A DNA stretch of 7,974 bases from JAPLYB01 sp964481435 (GTDB lineage: Archaea; Nanobdellota; Nanobdellia; Pacearchaeales; UBA284). Each line of letters opens with the position of its first letter. Within the stretch, counting starts at the first letter, position 1. The translations under genes were made by a program, and so were the position numbers. The stretch covers positions 1-7,974 of the forward strand of contig CAYZTH010000029.1 in NCBI GenBank assembly GCA_964481435.1, given 5' to 3'. Of the stretch, positions 1 to 5,549 are shown in pieces. A model generated the notes under the pieces. The model worked only from the letters and a program-made list of their open reading frames with translations, did not search any database and had not been told where the DNA came from.

Positions 1-5
1 AAGTG

Positions 6-32
6 AGGATTTGACGCATCAGCGTCAAACCT
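6..32. repeat. Left-edge hairpin (inverted repeat)
   Basis: TTTGACGC at 10-17 and GCGTCAAA at 22-29 are perfect 8-base inverted arms around a 4-base ATCA loop. The stem extends outward by A6-T32, G7-C31 and G8-C30, leaving A9 as a bulge. A second, weaker stem (GACA 39-42 with TGTC 48-51) follows. It may be the 3' part of a structured RNA, a terminator-like element of a gene to the left, or a protein-binding palindrome. I could not match it to SRP RNA, RNase P RNA or a C/D box RNA. Confidence 0.5.
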
Positions 33-74
33 TTAGGCGACAGAGGATGTCACATTAGATAATTCTTTTTATGA

Positions 75-482
75 ATGGGAATAGTTGAAGATGTTAATGC
101 TGCACTAATAGGGATAGAAAGACCTGGTTTGACTTTTCAAAGTGAAGCAAGAATCCCAGGATTAAGAGCTTTAGATTGTGCGTATCAAGCCCATGATCCC
201 ACAAAATTTCCATATGCTTATGGTGGTGGGGTGAGTGTAGAAGGAACACAAGGCCTTTTTGAGTATGATTTGAAAACACTTAGTGGAGAATGTGTACATC
301 TAGTTCTCTACACTACTAATGCAGGGAGAATCGGATTTGTTCTTCCGAGGCCAGGGAATCGGATACGTAAAGAAGTTGGCATCCTCACGTATGGAACAGT
401 TGAACCTGAAATGATAAACGAAATTGCCCAACAATTAGCAGAGCAATTAAAACATCCAAACAAAGTTGTTGAAGGTTGTTAA
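75..482 (+). CDS. Uncharacterised 135-residue protein
   Basis: I do not recognise this protein. Its balanced composition and full-length frame look like a real soluble gene product: no signal peptide or membrane segment is visible. The middle is rich in glycine (YGGGVSVEG, about residues 49-57), followed by alternating hydrophobic stretches that suggest beta strands (about 73-90), a basic turn (PRPGNRIRK, 91-99) and an amphipathic C-terminal helix (about 110-128). Cysteines are at 35, 73 and 135, the last being the C-terminal residue. An in-frame TGA lies immediately before the ATG, so the protein cannot start earlier; no Shine-Dalgarno sequence precedes it. Its TAA stop overlaps by two bases the stop of the convergent membrane-protein gene, so the two transcripts probably overlap at their 3' ends. 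A small beta-rich binding or enzyme domain is possible, but no function can be assigned. Confidence 0.7.
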   Translation: MGIVEDVNAALIGIERPGLTFQSEARIPGLRALDCAYQAHDPTKFPYAYGGGVSVEGTQGLFEYDLKTLSGECVHLVLYTTNAGRIGFVLPRPGNRIRKEVGILTYGTVEPEMINEIAQQLAEQLKHPNKVVEGC

Positions 483-1084
483 TAGTCTAAGAAAGAAACT
501 TTAGCATTCAGCATCCTCTTATAGAACTTCGCTTCTACTTTTTTCTTACTTTCTTCTTCATATATGAAGAAAATTTTAGCTAAACCCTCCCAAAAGAAGA
601 ACCAGCCAGCAGGCTCAAGGATAACTAAGAGAACAGCAAACATGAATGTTCCTTCTAAAAAATTTGTAAAAATAAGGGCTGCGCCCGCAATCATAAGAAT
701 AAATCCAATTAGGGCCATTGTAAGACCATTTCTTAAAACTTTCTTGACTTCTTCTGCCTTTTCTATAGAATGTCTCTGGAAATACTCTTTCAATCTCTTC
801 TTTATTTTGACTTCATGATATATATTTCTCTTATCTTTTGGAACTAATAATCTAAGTTCAAATTCCTCTTCTCTATCTCTCACAGCTTTCTTGCACTCAT
901 AAATAAAATCATCTGATAATGACCTCTCAGAATATGCTCTTGGATCGAAATCTGAGAAAATATCATCATAATCATTTAGAATCAAACTTATATTCCCTTC
1001 CCTCAAATGAACTGCTTCAGTTTCTGTTTTTCTACTTGCTTGCTTTATAATTCTATCTACATCATCGCCCTCTTTTTCTGTCAT
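479..1084 (-). CDS. Conserved two-TM membrane protein with FDPR-YSER-LSDDF motif
   Basis: 201 residues with a charged soluble N-terminal domain (about 1-118), two hydrophobic segments (about 121-141 and 146-168) and a charged C-terminal tail (about 174-201). Both ends are therefore likely on the same side of the membrane, probably the cytoplasm. The N-domain carries FDPR at 46-49, YSER at 51-54 and LSDDF at 56-60, then LLVPKDKRN at 79-87; I have a weak recollection of such motifs in uncharacterised prokaryotic proteins. A helical, charged segment (about 91-118) leads into the membrane. No catalytic motif is recognised. The start is supported by a TATA-like element about 24 bases upstream, which fits a leaderless transcript. 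It is convergent with the 135-residue gene and divergent from the tRNA gene. The function is unknown; a membrane-anchored regulatory or scaffold role is only a guess. Confidence 0.8.
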   Translation of the reverse strand: MTEKEGDDVDRIIKQASRKTETEAVHLREGNISLILNDYDDIFSDFDPRAYSERSLSDDFIYECKKAVRDREEEFELRLLVPKDKRNIYHEVKIKKRLKEYFQRHSIEKAEEVKKVLRNGLTMALIGFILMIAGAALIFTNFLEGTFMFAVLLVILEPAGWFFFWEGLAKIFFIYEEESKKKVEAKFYKRMLNAKVSFLDY

Positions 1085-1096
1085 GCTTAAGTTTGG

Positions 1097-1113
1097 AATT
1101 TATAATTTATAAG
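1097..1113 (-). promoter_or_regulatory. TATA element of the two-TM protein gene
   Basis: On the minus strand the sequence reads CTTATAAATTATAAATT. The centre of the first TATA lies about 24 bases before the ATG at 1084. This matches archaeal box A spacing for transcription starting at or next to the start codon, and there is no Shine-Dalgarno sequence. Confidence 0.5.
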
Positions 1114-1151
1114 GTTATCGTTAAAAAGAATATAAATGGGCAAAACAAAAC

Positions 1152-1173
1152 TATTTTAAGCAGTATATATTAA
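1152..1173 (+). promoter_or_regulatory. Candidate promoter of tRNA-Val
   Basis: Two TATA-like stretches precede the tRNA: TATTTTAA at 1152-1159 and TATATATT at 1164-1171. The first is centred about 27 bases before the mature 5' end and fits archaeal box A spacing with a very short leader. The second is only about 16 bases away, so it would place the start inside the tRNA. The first is therefore the better candidate. Confidence 0.45.
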
Positions 1174-1182
1174 TCATTTTAT

Positions 1183-1307
1183 GGGCTTGTGGTCCACCGG
1201 TACGACGTCGCTCTCACATCGTAGGGGTTGCGACCCCTGACAAGTCACCCCAAAAGGTGATTACATGAGTACAGCGAAGATACTAGGTTCAATTCCTAGC
1301 AGGCCCA
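1183..1307 (+). tRNA. tRNA-Val (anticodon CAC) with a 53-nt intron
   Basis: The cloverleaf can be drawn completely. The acceptor stem is GGGCTTG 1183-1189 with CAGGCCC 1300-1306 (one T-G pair), and the discriminator is A1307. The D stem is GTC 1192-1194 with GAC 1204-1206, with GG at 1199-1200 in its loop. The anticodon stem is TCGCT 1208-1212 with AGCGA 1273-1277. The variable loop has 5 bases (1278-1282). The T stem is CTAGG 1283-1287 with CCTAG 1295-1299 around a TTCAATT loop. The spliced anticodon loop is CTCACAC, giving CAC at 1215-1217, which decodes GUG valine. The D-arm and anticodon-arm sequences resemble archaeal tRNA-Val. The mature length is 72 bases; CCA is not encoded. A T5 run at 1308-1312 probably terminates transcription. 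The minus-strand acetyltransferase gene ends only 8 bases beyond the tRNA. Confidence 0.93.
1219..1271 (+). other. Archaeal tRNA intron (position 37/38) with bulge-helix-bulge
   Basis: The four-base-pair central helix is CTCA 1213-1216 with TGAG 1266-1269. It is flanked by three-base bulges CAT (1217-1219) and TAC (1270-1272). Cutting after the second base of each bulge removes 1219-1271 and restores a 7-base anticodon loop. The outer intron helix is weak: G1221-C1264 and T1222-A1263 after a C-A mismatch. The intron folds into two hairpins: AGGGGT/ACCCCT (1223-1238, loop TGCG) and A-G-TCACC/GGTGA-T-T (1243-1262, loop CCAAAA). No open reading frame fits inside it. This layout is the substrate of the archaeal splicing endonuclease. 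Confidence 0.85.
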
Positions 1308-1312
1308 TTTTT
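1308..1312 (+). terminator. Oligo-T terminator after tRNA-Val
   Basis: Five T residues follow the discriminator base directly. Short T runs are the usual archaeal termination signal, and the next gene on the other strand ends at 1316. Confidence 0.5.
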
Positions 1313-1315
1313 CCT

Positions 1316-1789
1316 TTACTCAAAGAATTTGACATAAATAACTTCATCAACACCCGGATAATAGTGGTCTTTTAAGAGAGCATCCTCTCGCTTGAGACCC
1401 ATTTTTTCATAGAATGCATGCGCCCGGGTATTTGAGGCATGAGTATAAAGAATTAATTTTCTTGCTCTAAATCCATACTCTTTATATTTTGCATCTGCTG
1501 CCTGGACAAGAGCATCAAATAATTGTTTTGCAACACCGCTACCCCTATGCGTTGGAAGAACCGCAATTCTGTCTAGTTCAAATAATCCATGTTTTGGCAA
1601 GCCGTGTATTTGCCAACTAGTAAATCCAATAATGACCCCATTATCAACAGCAACAATATAGCGATACTCCTTTTTTATCTCTGTAAGAAAGGCCTGTACT
1701 GCTTCTTCTGTTGAAGACATATTATAGCTCGCCTTAAGAACCTCGGCTATACCTTCAGCATCCCTCTCTGTGGCTTCTCTGAATTCCAT
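1316..1789 (-). CDS. GNAT-family N-acetyltransferase (first copy)
   Basis: The 157-residue length is typical of a single GNAT domain, which transfers an acetyl group from acetyl-CoA to an amine. Motif A is visible as LDRIAVLPTHRGSGVAKQL (about 72-90), with the acetyl-CoA pyrophosphate loop RGSGVA at 82-87. Motif B follows as LYTHASNTRAHAFYEKMGL (about 114-132), with the NxxA-xxFYEKxG signature. The first strand and helix lie in residues 1-40, and IVAVDNGVIIGF (45-56) is the expected central strand pair. The substrate cannot be read from the sequence: a small amine, an antibiotic or a protein N-terminus are all possible. It lies downstream of nrdG on the same strand with a 54-base gap but has its own TATA-like element about 24 bases before the ATG, so it can be transcribed alone as a leaderless message. 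It resembles the second GNAT protein of this window at the motif level. Confidence 0.9.
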   Translation of the reverse strand: MEFREATERDAEGIAEVLKASYNMSSTEEAVQAFLTEIKKEYRYIVAVDNGVIIGFTSWQIHGLPKHGLFELDRIAVLPTHRGSGVAKQLFDALVQAADAKYKEYGFRARKLILYTHASNTRAHAFYEKMGLKREDALLKDHYYPGVDEVIYVKFFE

Positions 1790-1807
1790 GTTTGAACAGA
1801 ACTTTAG

Positions 1808-1817
1808 AATATAAAAA
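1808..1817 (-). promoter_or_regulatory. TATA element of the first GNAT gene
   Basis: The minus strand reads TTTTTATATT, centred about 24 bases before the ATG at 1789. This fits a leaderless archaeal transcript. On the same strand, its T-run could also help end transcripts coming from nrdG. Confidence 0.45.
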
Positions 1818-1843
1818 CTTTATTATCTTTTATTGGTATTATC

Positions 1844-2554
1844 TTATTCTTTTCTTATGACCACTTGTTCAAAGAAGGGCTTGGCAATTTCTGCAAACTC
1901 ATTCAGTATTCCTTCAGTAGTCTTTGGAAACTGTTCAAGATCTTTGTCATAGACTTTGTCTGGCCTAAACTCTTGAATTGCAAGTTTTTTATTTGCCCCA
2001 TTTTGTTTTAGATACTCTGATATTTTGATAATATCATCCTTGTTTATTCCGGGAGCTATTGTTATTCTGAATTCATAATTAGGGAATTTCTTTACCAGGT
2101 TGACTGATTTTTTTATTTTTTCAATATCAATTTTATCCTGATTTTTCAGTATTTTTGGATAGTCCTCGAACCAAGCTTTTATGTCCATGGCCAAGAAATC
2201 AACAATTCTCTTATCTAATAGGTCTTGCAGCATCTCGGGATTGCTCCCATTAGTGTCTAGCTTAATAAGTAATCCAAGGGCGTAAATTTTTTTCAAAAAT
2301 TCAGGCAATTCAGGATTAAGTGTAGGTTCTCCCCCTGTAACAACAACGCCATCCAAGAAGCCTACATTTGCTCCAAGGTAATCAAGAATCTCTTTCTCAT
2401 CATAAGTCTTGAGTTCTTTGGCTTTTACAGCGTCTAGAAGTTCTGGATTATGGCAGAAGTTGCATAAAAAATTGCATCCAAATAAGAAAATAACGCTTGC
2501 AGTCTTGCCCGGATAATCTATCATGCTCAATTTTTGAAAACCTTTGATTAACAT
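1844..2554 (-). CDS. nrdG: Anaerobic ribonucleotide reductase activating protein (radical SAM)
   Basis: This is the cytoplasmic radical-SAM activase that uses a [4Fe-4S] cluster and S-adenosylmethionine to create the glycyl radical on NrdD. The cluster motif CxxxCxxC is C27-NFL-C31-NF-C34, inside FGCNFLCNFCHNPEL. The SAM-binding motif GGEPT is at 74-78. LDTNGS (99-104), DIKAW (124-128) and the RITIAPG strand (163-169) continue the radical-SAM barrel. The N-terminal signature KGFQKLSMIDYPGK (4-17) is characteristic of the longer NrdG subfamily of archaea and many anaerobic bacteria (about 230 residues), rather than the short E. coli form. The start is fixed by AGGAG five bases before the ATG. 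It lies on the same strand as nrdD but is separated from it by an antisense GNAT gene, so it needs its own promoter. A related activase for another glycyl-radical enzyme is the alternative, but the nearby nrdD makes that unlikely. Confidence 0.93.
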   Translation of the reverse strand: MLIKGFQKLSMIDYPGKTASVIFLFGCNFLCNFCHNPELLDAVKAKELKTYDEKEILDYLGANVGFLDGVVVTGGEPTLNPELPEFLKKIYALGLLIKLDTNGSNPEMLQDLLDKRIVDFLAMDIKAWFEDYPKILKNQDKIDIEKIKKSVNLVKKFPNYEFRITIAPGINKDDIIKISEYLKQNGANKKLAIQEFRPDKVYDKDLEQFPKTTEGILNEFAEIAKPFFEQVVIRKE

Positions 2555-2559
2555 CTCTT

Positions 2560-2564
2560 CTCCT
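2560..2564 (-). promoter_or_regulatory. Shine-Dalgarno of nrdG
   Basis: The minus strand reads AGGAG followed by five bases (AAGAG) and the ATG. Together with a similar site before nrdD, it shows that the reductase genes use led transcripts, unlike the leaderless-looking genes to the left. Confidence 0.6.
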
Positions 2565-2588
2565 ATTAAAACGAATTAATAAATTTAT

Positions 2589-2620
2589 GCTTTAAAAAGA
2601 GCAAAAATAGATTTATAAAA
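2589..2620. promoter_or_regulatory. Divergent promoters of nrdG and the second GNAT gene
   Basis: On the minus strand, CTTTTTAAAGC (2599-2589) is centred about 40 bases before the nrdG start. This would give a leader of about 14 bases holding the Shine-Dalgarno. On the plus strand, ATTTATAAAA (2611-2620) is centred about 37 bases before the GNAT ATG at 2653, giving a leader of about 11 bases without a Shine-Dalgarno. The region lacks the CACAAT elements found before nrdD and nrdR. Confidence 0.4.
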
Positions 2621-2652
2621 GACAGCTACCTTTTGTCCCTATAAGATTTAAA

Positions 2653-3114
2653 ATGATAATCCAAGTTGCAGATAATAATGATAAAGAAGAATTAATTAAT
2701 TATTTTAATCATTATAAAAATGAGAAGATAATAAAAAACCGGGTAGAAAGTTATCTTAAATATAATAAAATGATTATAGCAAAAGAGAATAATAAAATAG
2801 TAGGTGTGCTACAGTGGCATATAAAGGAAAACCCCCAATCAGGTGTAGTGGAATTTGAGGAGATTTTTGTAAATAAAGAGCTAAGGGGGAAGGGCATTGG
2901 TTCAAAACTAGTCGATTTTGCGATTAAAGATGTTAAGGAATATTTCATCTCAAATAATCTAAAGTCAAGAAAAATATTTTTATTTACTAATAAAAATAAT
3001 ATCCCTGCAAGGAAGTTATATGAAAAATATGGTTTTAAATTTATTGCAGAATTGAATGAATTATTTTCGGATAATGAAAAAGAGGCTTTTTATTGTTTAA
3101 GTTTAGACAATTAG
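2653..3114 (+). CDS. GNAT-family N-acetyltransferase (second copy, AT-rich)
   Basis: This 153-residue single-domain protein should transfer an acetyl group from acetyl-CoA to an unknown amine. Motif A is FEEIFVNKELRGKGIGSKL (about 68-86), with the pyrophosphate-binding loop RGKGIG at 78-83. Motif B is FTNKNNIPARKLYEKYGF (about 111-128). It shares with the first GNAT of the window the order [VK]xIG/VG-xxxW, ExxxI-V, R-x-G-x-G/A and ARK-L--F/LYT, so the two are probably distant relatives. By hand count only about 26% of its bases are G or C, against roughly 40% in sampled stretches of nrdD, and it is rich in Lys and Asn. This hints at a different origin, though short AT-rich genes can drift to this state. 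It lies opposite nrdG and nrdD and separates them. Its TAG stop abuts the TGA of nrdD with no base between, so the transcripts must overlap. Confidence 0.88.
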   Translation: MIIQVADNNDKEELINYFNHYKNEKIIKNRVESYLKYNKMIIAKENNKIVGVLQWHIKENPQSGVVEFEEIFVNKELRGKGIGSKLVDFAIKDVKEYFISNNLKSRKIFLFTNKNNIPARKLYEKYGFKFIAELNELFSDNEKEAFYCLSLDN

Positions 3115-5301
3115 TCAGCAGCCCTTACTAGCAAGAATTTGTGCTGTGCTATTGAAATCAGAATAATTATATGTCTTTCTCTGTTTGAATTCCTCTTTCT
3201 TTCCAGCATTCCAGGAAGCGACAGGTCTGATGTATCCAACAACTCTACTATAAACTTCATTCCTTGCACTGCATGTTGGACATATTTCTTGCTTTCCTTT
3301 CATATACCCATGGTTCTGGCATACTGAGAAAGTTGGGCTTAGAGTATAGTATGGGAGCCTGAAATTAGCAGTCATCTTTTTTATCAAAAGTTTTGCAGCA
3401 TCCCCTGTGATGGATTCTCCCAAGAAAGTATGGAAGACGGTTCCGCCAGTATATAGTGTTTGCAATGGCTCCTGGTGTTTTAGAGATTGCATAATATCGT
3501 CAGTATATTCCACAGGCAATTGTGTTGAATTGGTATAATAGGGAGCATCTTTGCCGCTTGTTATTATGTTTGGGTAGAGTTGTTTGTCTATTCTTGCAAA
3601 TCGATGAGAGGTTCCTTCTGCAGGTGTTGCTTCAAGATTATAGATATGTCCAGTATCTTCCTGGAATTCCTGCAGCCTATTTCTCATGAAGTTTAGTACT
3701 TTCACAGAGAATGCTTGTCCCTCTTTGCTGGCAATGTCATCTCCTAAAAAGTTCAAGCATGCTTCATTCATTCCAACTAGGCCGATTGTTGAGAAATGAT
3801 TGTCTAAGTTTCCAAGATATCTCTTTGAGTAAGGCAATAACCAGTTATCAAAATTCTTTGTAACAACCTTTCTCTTTATTTCCAAAGATTCCATTGCAAG
3901 ATACATCAATTGATCAAGCCTCTCAAAAAATTCATCATCGGTCTTTGCATTGTAGCCTATCTTTGGTAGATTCATCGTTACTACTCCGACACTTCCCGTA
4001 CTCTCTCCTGAACCGAATAATCCGCCAGTTACATTTCTTGCCAGGTCTTTTAGTTCTAACCTTAGTCTGCAGCACATGCTTCTGACATCTGAAGGACTTA
4101 GGTCAGAATTGATGAAGTTCGAGAAATAAGGAATTCCATATTTTGCAGCTATATCAAAAAGCAAGTTTGAGACTTCAGAATCCCATTCAAAGTCTTTTGT
4201 TATATTATAGGTAGGGATTGGCCAGGTAAATACTCTGCCTTTTGCATCTCCCTGTAAAACTGTCTCTAGAAATGCCTTGTTTATCATATCCATCTCTTTT
4301 TGGAAGTCTCCATAGGTTTCAGGCATCAGTTTTCCCCCGATTATGACATTCTGGTCTTTCAAGTCACTTGGAGGATTAAGGTCCATGGTTATATTTGAGA
4401 AAGGAGTCTGTCCGCCCCATCTTGATGTTACGTTCATGTTATATACAAATTCTTGCATGCACTGCTTTACTGTATTATAATCTAGTTTGTCGTATCTTAC
4501 AAAAGGAGCAAGATAAGTATCAACGCTTGAGAAAGCCTGGGCTCCAGCCCACTCATTCTGTAAGGTACCTATAAAATTTATCATTTGGCCCATAGCGACT
4601 CTCATATGTTTTGCTGGGCTGCTCTCAATCTTATGTGGAACTCCTCCAAATCCCTCTGTGAGCAATTGCCTTAAAGACCAACCCGCACAGTATCCACATA
4701 GGGGCATACTTAAGTTATGCAAATGAATGTCTCCAGCCGCATGGGATCTTGAGATTTCTCCAGGGTAGACGTGGTTTAGGCCATAGTAAGCCATAACAGT
4801 GCCTACGCCATGCCATAATAATCCAGAATGACTATAATCTATGTTAGCATTCTCATTGACCCTCCAGTCATTCTTTCCTAGATATTTGGTTATAATATCT
4901 TGAGAATCAAGCAAGGATTTGGTAGCATCTCTTAATTTCTTATGTTCTTCTCTGTAGATGATATAGGCCTTGGCAGCATCAACAAAGCCCTCTTTCATAA
5001 GGACCTCTTCAACATAATTTTGTATCTCTTCAACATGCGGAACTTTATGCCTTTTTTCAGCAAGGTTCATGACTTTTTTTGCAAGCTCATCAGCAAGCAT
5101 CCTTTCATGTTCTTCCTTAAAATCTCTATCGCCTGTTGCTTTCAATGCCTTGTAGATAGCATCACTAACTTTCATAAAATCAAAATCAGCCAGTCTCCCG
5201 TCCCTCTTTCTTATTTTTTTTATGCCGAAGCTGAAGCCAGATTTAGAATCCATAGAGTTATCCTTGTTCTTCTCAAAATCAAAAACACCTGCTTCGACCA
5301 T
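3115..5301 (-). CDS. nrdD: Anaerobic (class III) ribonucleoside-triphosphate reductase
   Basis: This is the catalytic subunit reducing ribonucleoside triphosphates to deoxyribonucleoside triphosphates without oxygen, through a glycyl radical installed by NrdG. At 728 residues it is full length. An ATP-cone (about 27-125, starting KKIRKRDGRLADFD) provides allosteric control by ATP/dATP. The barrel carries LCGYCAGWSL (201-210, Cys202 and Cys205) and SMCCRLRLEL (408-417, Cys410 and Cys411), regions that hold the active-site cysteines of this family. The C-terminal zinc site is C661-x2-H664 with C674-x2-C677. The glycyl-radical motif RVVGYIRP places the radical at Gly689, followed by WNAGKKEEFKQRKTY. 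The protein ends in SKGC, a terminal cysteine. The start is supported by AAGGAG nine bases before the ATG. nrdR lies 248 bases upstream on the same strand; that gap holds a promoter and putative operator elements. Confidence 0.97.
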   Translation of the reverse strand: MVEAGVFDFEKNKDNSMDSKSGFSFGIKKIRKRDGRLADFDFMKVSDAIYKALKATGDRDFKEEHERMLADELAKKVMNLAEKRHKVPHVEEIQNYVEEVLMKEGFVDAAKAYIIYREEHKKLRDATKSLLDSQDIITKYLGKNDWRVNENANIDYSHSGLLWHGVGTVMAYYGLNHVYPGEISRSHAAGDIHLHNLSMPLCGYCAGWSLRQLLTEGFGGVPHKIESSPAKHMRVAMGQMINFIGTLQNEWAGAQAFSSVDTYLAPFVRYDKLDYNTVKQCMQEFVYNMNVTSRWGGQTPFSNITMDLNPPSDLKDQNVIIGGKLMPETYGDFQKEMDMINKAFLETVLQGDAKGRVFTWPIPTYNITKDFEWDSEVSNLLFDIAAKYGIPYFSNFINSDLSPSDVRSMCCRLRLELKDLARNVTGGLFGSGESTGSVGVVTMNLPKIGYNAKTDDEFFERLDQLMYLAMESLEIKRKVVTKNFDNWLLPYSKRYLGNLDNHFSTIGLVGMNEACLNFLGDDIASKEGQAFSVKVLNFMRNRLQEFQEDTGHIYNLEATPAEGTSHRFARIDKQLYPNIITSGKDAPYYTNSTQLPVEYTDDIMQSLKHQEPLQTLYTGGTVFHTFLGESITGDAAKLLIKKMTANFRLPYYTLSPTFSVCQNHGYMKGKQEICPTCSARNEVYSRVVGYIRPVASWNAGKKEEFKQRKTYNYSDFNSTAQILASKGC

Positions 5302-5310
5302 ATTTTTTAT

Positions 5311-5316
5311 CTCCTT
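5311..5316 (-). promoter_or_regulatory. Shine-Dalgarno of nrdD
   Basis: AAGGAG lies nine bases before the ATG at 5301. It favours this start over the internal Met17 (MDSKSG), which is closer to the beginning of the ATP-cone. Confidence 0.6.
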
Positions 5317-5347
5317 TTTTATAATTGAACCTAAAATTTAATCTAAC

Positions 5348-5373
5348 TGCACAATGCCCTTAAAAATTGTGCA
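5348..5373. promoter_or_regulatory. Inverted repeat at the expected nrdD transcription start
   Basis: TGCACAAT (5348-5355) and ATTGTGCA (5366-5373) are perfect 8-base inverted arms with a 10-base spacer. With the nrdD TATA box centred near 5402, transcription should begin near 5376. The repeat would then cover about +3 to +28. A repressor bound there would block initiation or escape, a common archaeal operator position. As RNA it could also form a hairpin in the 75-base leader. Confidence 0.5.
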
Positions 5374-5398
5374 ACGCAATCATCTGAGAAAAAAGTTC

Positions 5399-5406
5399 TT
5401 TATAAA
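5399..5406 (-). promoter_or_regulatory. TATA box of nrdD
   Basis: TTTATAAA, a good archaeal box A, lies about 100 bases before the nrdD ATG. It predicts a start near 5376 and a leader of about 75 bases containing the inverted repeat and the Shine-Dalgarno. Confidence 0.5.
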
Positions 5407-5438
5407 CTCTTGCTACAACTCGAAAATAACAAGGTCAA

Positions 5439-5473
5439 AACACAATTTTTGTCGTCGAGAAACACAAATTTGT
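5439..5473 (+). promoter_or_regulatory. Paired AACACAA elements upstream of nrdD (possible NrdR sites)
   Basis: AACACAATTTTTGT (5439-5452) and AACACAAATTTGT (5461-5473) are direct repeats offset by 22 bases, about two helical turns, so both face the same side of DNA. The second contains the perfect palindrome ACAAATTTGT. The first seven bases of the bacterial NrdR box (ACACWAT) are matched exactly by the first copy and six of seven by the second; the right halves match poorly. They lie upstream of the nrdD TATA box. Assignment to NrdR is inference from position and similarity. Confidence 0.35.
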
Positions 5474-5549
5474 ATTTTTTTAGGATTTTCAAACCACTTG
5501 CAAAGTGTGACAAAAAACCGAATAAAAAATGGGCGAAAATAAGGCATTT

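Noticed and set aside
564..818. Plus-strand 84-codon frame inside the two-TM protein gene
   Set aside because: It lies wholly opposite a convincing membrane protein and has the Lys/Ile/Arg-heavy composition of an antisense shadow.
1237..1263. CTGA and GTGATTA in the tRNA intron as D and C boxes of a guide RNA
   Set aside because: They are in the wrong order on the linear intron, the C box has a mismatch, and both lie in or beside strong hairpin stems. Only a circularised intron could bring them into order, and nothing else supports that.
4942..5328. Plus-strand 128-codon frame opposite the start of nrdD
   Set aside because: It is the mirror of the ATP-cone coding region, rich in Phe, Ile and His as expected of a shadow, with no promoter or Shine-Dalgarno.
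5495..5507. CACTT-GCA-AAGTG inverted repeat between nrdR and nrdD as a third NrdR site
   Set aside because: The right arm with its flank (AAGTGT) resembles the consensus end, but the arm spacing is 13 bases instead of 16, so it does not fit a standard box. It remains unassigned.
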